Below are positions 4,551 to 6,898 of a stretch of 6,898 nucleotides of DNA, one piece after another. Within the stretch, counting starts at the first letter, position 1. Each line of letters opens with the position of its first letter. A program made the position numbers and the translations under genes. The stretch comes from an uncultured Planctomycetaceae bacterium. GTDB lineage: Bacteria; Planctomycetota; Planctomycetia; Pirellulales; Pirellulaceae. Under the pieces are notes generated by a model. The model saw only the letters and a program-made list of their open reading frames with translations, was not told the origin of the DNA and searched no databases. The stretch is from contig CALBTA010000020.1 of the NCBI GenBank assembly GCA_937967755.1, forward strand, positions 1 through 6,898, given 5' to 3'.

Positions 4551-5467
4551 GGTGCGTCCTCATCGGCCGGCTCTTCGGTCGAACTTTCGCCTTCGGCAGG
4601 GGCGGCTTCTTCTTCGCCGACCGACGGCATGTCATGCAGCCGAGGGATCAAAACCAGCCGAACGGGCGTACCCTTCGGTGGGATGTGTTCGGTGAACGCT
4701 TCGTACAACAGATCGCCTTTGGCGGCGGTGCTCGGGATCGGCAAGTCCATTGTGGCGGTTTCGAAGTTCGAGACGCAAATGAAATCGCCCGAATCGGCCT
4801 GGTAACCCGTTTCACCAGATTCTTCATCCCGCCAAACTCCACTTCCTCCGAACACCCAGGGGTGAGCGAGCGCTTTCTTTGTGGAAATCGATCGCACCCA
4901 CTGCTGGGCCGGCATTCTGTGGCTACGCCCGTCGGCGTCTTTCCATTGCACGATGATGTCGATCTTCGTGCCCGCGGCAGGGCGGTAGGGATCGAATTGC
5001 ACGGGGTGCCCAACCTTCGCTCCGAGCAGCAACAGCCCAGCGTGAACGATCCGCGGGGTGGCGTAGACGGCAACGACCGATTCATGTTCCTTCGTATTGA
5101 CAGGGCAAGCGAACATCTCCAGTGGCGGCCCTTCGCGAACCGCGACACGGCCGTCAATAAATAACGCCTTCCGTTTCAAATCGAACCAGATCAGATCATC
5201 TTTCGAAAGCGCCTTGGCCACCGGCGGCGGCCCAAACGGCGACTTCGGCGGCTTCACTTCTTCAATCGGCTGTGGCTCGTCGTCAGCAGTGCTTCCCAAC
5301 GGGGGGAAGGAATCGGGCGGTTCGTCAGCCGTTTCTGACTCCCGATCCGAACCAGTATCCTCTTGCGCGGACACGTGCGAGGCCGCGTTCAGCGCGACGC
5401 ACAAAACGGCAAAACAGATCAACCCCGTTGCCGACAAAGATTGCAGATAGTCGAATCGGTAACTCAT
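4547..5467 (-). CDS. Exported YdjY-domain protein
   Basis: A 306-residue protein. A signal peptide covers residues 1-34 (hydrophobic core LICFAVLCVALNAA) with cleavage likely at VSA|QED. An acidic, proline-rich linker follows (35-85). A globular domain spans about 90-278 and fits the YdjY family as I remember it: FDLKRKALFIDGRVAVREG (95-113), LEMFACPVNTKEHESVVAV (116-134), LLLLGAKVGHPVQFDP (145-160), PWVFGGSGVW (203-212), YQADSGDFICVSNF (222-235), and PKGTPVRLVLIP (264-275). An acidic tail (284-306, EEEAAPAEGESSTEEPADED) follows. Cys121 and Cys231 are candidate paired or ligand cysteines. The molecular function of YdjY domains is unknown to me; the E. coli protein has been described as ferredoxin-like by name only. 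It is the first gene of a two-gene operon. Confidence 0.88.
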   Translation of the reverse strand: MSYRFDYLQSLSATGLICFAVLCVALNAASHVSAQEDTGSDRESETADEPPDSFPPLGSTADDEPQPIEEVKPPKSPFGPPPVAKALSKDDLIWFDLKRKALFIDGRVAVREGPPLEMFACPVNTKEHESVVAVYATPRIVHAGLLLLGAKVGHPVQFDPYRPAAGTKIDIIVQWKDADGRSHRMPAQQWVRSISTKKALAHPWVFGGSGVWRDEESGETGYQADSGDFICVSNFETATMDLPIPSTAAKGDLLYEAFTEHIPPKGTPVRLVLIPRLHDMPSVGEEEAAPAEGESSTEEPADEDAP

Positions 5468-5645
5468 CGCTCCCTCCCATCTGAATGTTCGCCGCGAACT
5501 TCATTTCCATCCCCTGGGGGAAGGCAACGCGGCGGCTAGTTGCTAAGATATCCATCGCCGAAACTGGTGTCTACGGAATTCGCCGTGCTGCACCCAGTTC
5601 GCCAGCCCACACGGAAACTATTGCAACCGCACGAATGCACCGCAC
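5468..5645. other. Divergent intergenic region between the YdjY-domain gene and the large right-hand gene
   Basis: This 178-base gap should contain promoters for both directions. Apart from the Shine-Dalgarno site of the minus-strand gene I see no clear -35/-10 pair, repeat or operator. The plus-strand frame of the right-hand gene is open back to TAA 5544-5546, but offers no start codon before ATG 5646. Confidence 0.5.
5473..5477 (-). promoter_or_regulatory. Strong Shine-Dalgarno site for the YdjY-domain gene
   Basis: On the minus strand GGGAGGGAG precedes the ATG, with the GGAGG core five bases from the start codon. It fixes ATG 5465-5467 as the start. This contrasts with the weak or absent sites at most other genes here. 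Confidence 0.75.
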
Positions 5646-6898
5646 ATGTCACTGACGACAACCCCAACCGATTCCCCAGCCGCCGAACGAAACGGCCATG
5701 TTTCCGCAGAAAACGCGCTGGTTTTGAAGAAAAACCTTGCTTCGCTGAAGAAGGGAGCGGACCTTGGCACGGTCAGCGAATCCCAATGGACCCATTGGCA
5801 AGATCACTTAGCAAGGAAGCGACAATGGCCGGCGCTGGCGAAGGGGACTTGGGCTTTTGCTTGCGGGGCACGGGTGTGGGGGCCGCCGAACGCGGAATTG
5901 CCCGAAGAGACACGCGAACTGCTTAGGAACCTGGGGGCTGCGAAACGCAAAAAACGCGCCGCTTCGCGCTCAGGCTCGACCGAATTAGCCAGCAACTGGT
6001 TGGCCGAGCGTAGCGATCGAGAAATGGATGTCGCGCTCGCAGTCGAGTGCCTTACCTGGGCGCATTCGATGCCGGCGTTGGCTGCTTTCTCAGAACAATC
6101 GCTATGGTGTGAGTTATTGCTGACGCTATCCCGCATCGCCCATGATGCGGCGGCGATTCACAGCGAGGCGAAGCCGCTGATCCACGCGCTGGCCGCTGGC
6201 GAATTGCCACTTGCATTGGCCTATGTGCTGCCCGAGGTAGAACTGGGGCTCGGCGTGAAAGGGGCGAAGGTACAACTCAGCGAAGGGCTGCTGTCGGTAC
6301 TTGATGGCGAGGGACAGTTCGCCTTCGCCCACGCTCCAGTGGCACGCGGATTGCTAGGTTGCTGGACGCGCTGTCAACTCCTTGGCAAGGCAATGAAGAA
6401 GCGGCCGCTCGACTCGGAAGCGAGAGCGCATCTCAAGTGGTTCCTGCGCCACACCATTGCAGCGATGCGGGCCGATGGTACGCCAATGCTCGTCACGAAA
6501 GCCGCCACAACGAACGATCTGAAATTGCTCGAGATCGCTTTTGACGCCCTGGGCAAAACGACCGAACATAAACTGGCGAACCTGAATCTGCCTTCTCGCA
6601 ATAAGCCGGGCAAACAAGGAAAAAGGACTCCGAAAAGGCTGCCAAATCCGGCGACCAATTCAGAGTGGGCCGAAATGGCGTTGCTGCGATCCTCTTGGAA
6701 CGGCGATTCCCCACGCCTGTTGCTCGATTATTCCGGAGAGAACGTTCGCACAGAATTGGTCACTGGAAAGCATGTCGTCTGGTCCGGCGAATGCTCGCCA
6801 GTGGTTCGCGTCGATGGCGAAACGCTTGCTCTAACAACACCCTGGAGCGAAGTCTGCTGGCACAGTGATGATGATGTTGACTTCATCGAGATCGAAGC
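5646..6898 (+). CDS. Large protein of unknown function, N-terminal 417 residues (runs off the right edge)
   Basis: This uninterrupted frame from ATG 5646 continues past the end of the window. No signal peptide or membrane segment is visible. Residues 1-110 are polar and basic, with TW and W motifs (SQWTHWQDHLARKRQWPALAK region, 46-66) and the basic run AAKRKKRAASRSG (98-110). Residues 115-305 look alpha-helical (LAVECLTWAHSMPALAAF, LLLTLSRIAHDAAAIHSEAK). Residues 307-333 are a basic linker. From 339 on, the composition becomes strand-like and aromatic: EWAEMALLRSSWNGDSPRLL, ELVTGKHVVWSGE, then CWHSDDDVDFIEIE at 404-417. The helical part followed by a beta-rich part is reminiscent of heparinase II/III-type polysaccharide lyases, but I cannot point to catalytic residues, so I leave it unnamed. 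ATG 5646 is the only start after the in-frame TAA at 5544, and it lacks a Shine-Dalgarno site. Confidence 0.85.
   Translation, partial: MSLTTTPTDSPAAERNGHVSAENALVLKKNLASLKKGADLGTVSESQWTHWQDHLARKRQWPALAKGTWAFACGARVWGPPNAELPEETRELLRNLGAAKRKKRAASRSGSTELASNWLAERSDREMDVALAVECLTWAHSMPALAAFSEQSLWCELLLTLSRIAHDAAAIHSEAKPLIHALAAGELPLALAYVLPEVELGLGVKGAKVQLSEGLLSVLDGEGQFAFAHAPVARGLLGCWTRCQLLGKAMKKRPLDSEARAHLKWFLRHTIAAMRADGTPMLVTKAATTNDLKLLEIAFDALGKTTEHKLANLNLPSRNKPGKQGKRTPKRLPNPATNSEWAEMALLRSSWNGDSPRLLLDYSGENVRTELVTGKHVVWSGECSPVVRVDGETLALTTPWSEVCWHSDDDVDFIEIE

Noticed and set aside
5540..5926. Plus-strand open frame (128 codons) at the start of the right-hand gene
   Set aside because: It overlaps the much longer frame from ATG 5646 in another phase, and it has an arginine-rich shadow-like composition.
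1..6898. tRNA, rRNA, CRISPR array, insertion sequence or prophage
   Set aside because: I saw no cloverleaf-like T-loop sequence, spaced direct repeats, transposase motifs or phage genes anywhere in the window.

Overview
This window looks like ordinary chromosomal DNA from a Planctomycetota bacterium, most likely of the Pirellula type. The grounds are moderate GC content, genes mostly without strong Shine-Dalgarno sites, a secreted YdjY-domain protein, a secreted partner ending in a 'TIRWVDLYR'-like tail, a short primary-like sigma factor without region 1.1, and a KaiC-like ATPase of the kind I associate with this phylum. The assignment rests on recalled family resemblance, not on a search.

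Layout from left to right. (1) Minus strand, running off the left edge: the N-terminal part of a membrane-anchored GGDEF (diguanylate cyclase-type) protein. (2) An approximately 320-base divergent gap holding two near-identical palindromes in opposite orientation, a strong Shine-Dalgarno site placed before a TTG codon, and a doubtful small membrane ORF on the minus strand. (3) Plus strand: a complete PLP-dependent cysteine desulfurase, with an active-site loop (GAACHSG) like that of selenocysteine lyases. Eleven bases later comes a KaiC/RecA-like ATPase gene interrupted by one in-frame TGA. (4) A REP-like hairpin and a leader, then a complete sigma-70 family factor. (5) Hairpins between convergent genes. 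(6) Minus strand: a two-gene secreted-protein operon, a YdjY-domain protein followed by a smaller exported protein, joined by an ATGA stop/start overlap. (7) Plus strand, divergent and running off the right edge: a large protein of unknown function, at least 417 residues.

The genes do not form one obvious pathway. The supported functional units are the desulfurase-ATPase gene pair and the coupled secreted pair. The most notable features are the TGA-interrupted ATPase just downstream of a selenocysteine-lyase-like enzyme, and the paired palindromes in front of that enzyme. I see no transposase, CRISPR array, tRNA, rRNA or clear novel defence system.
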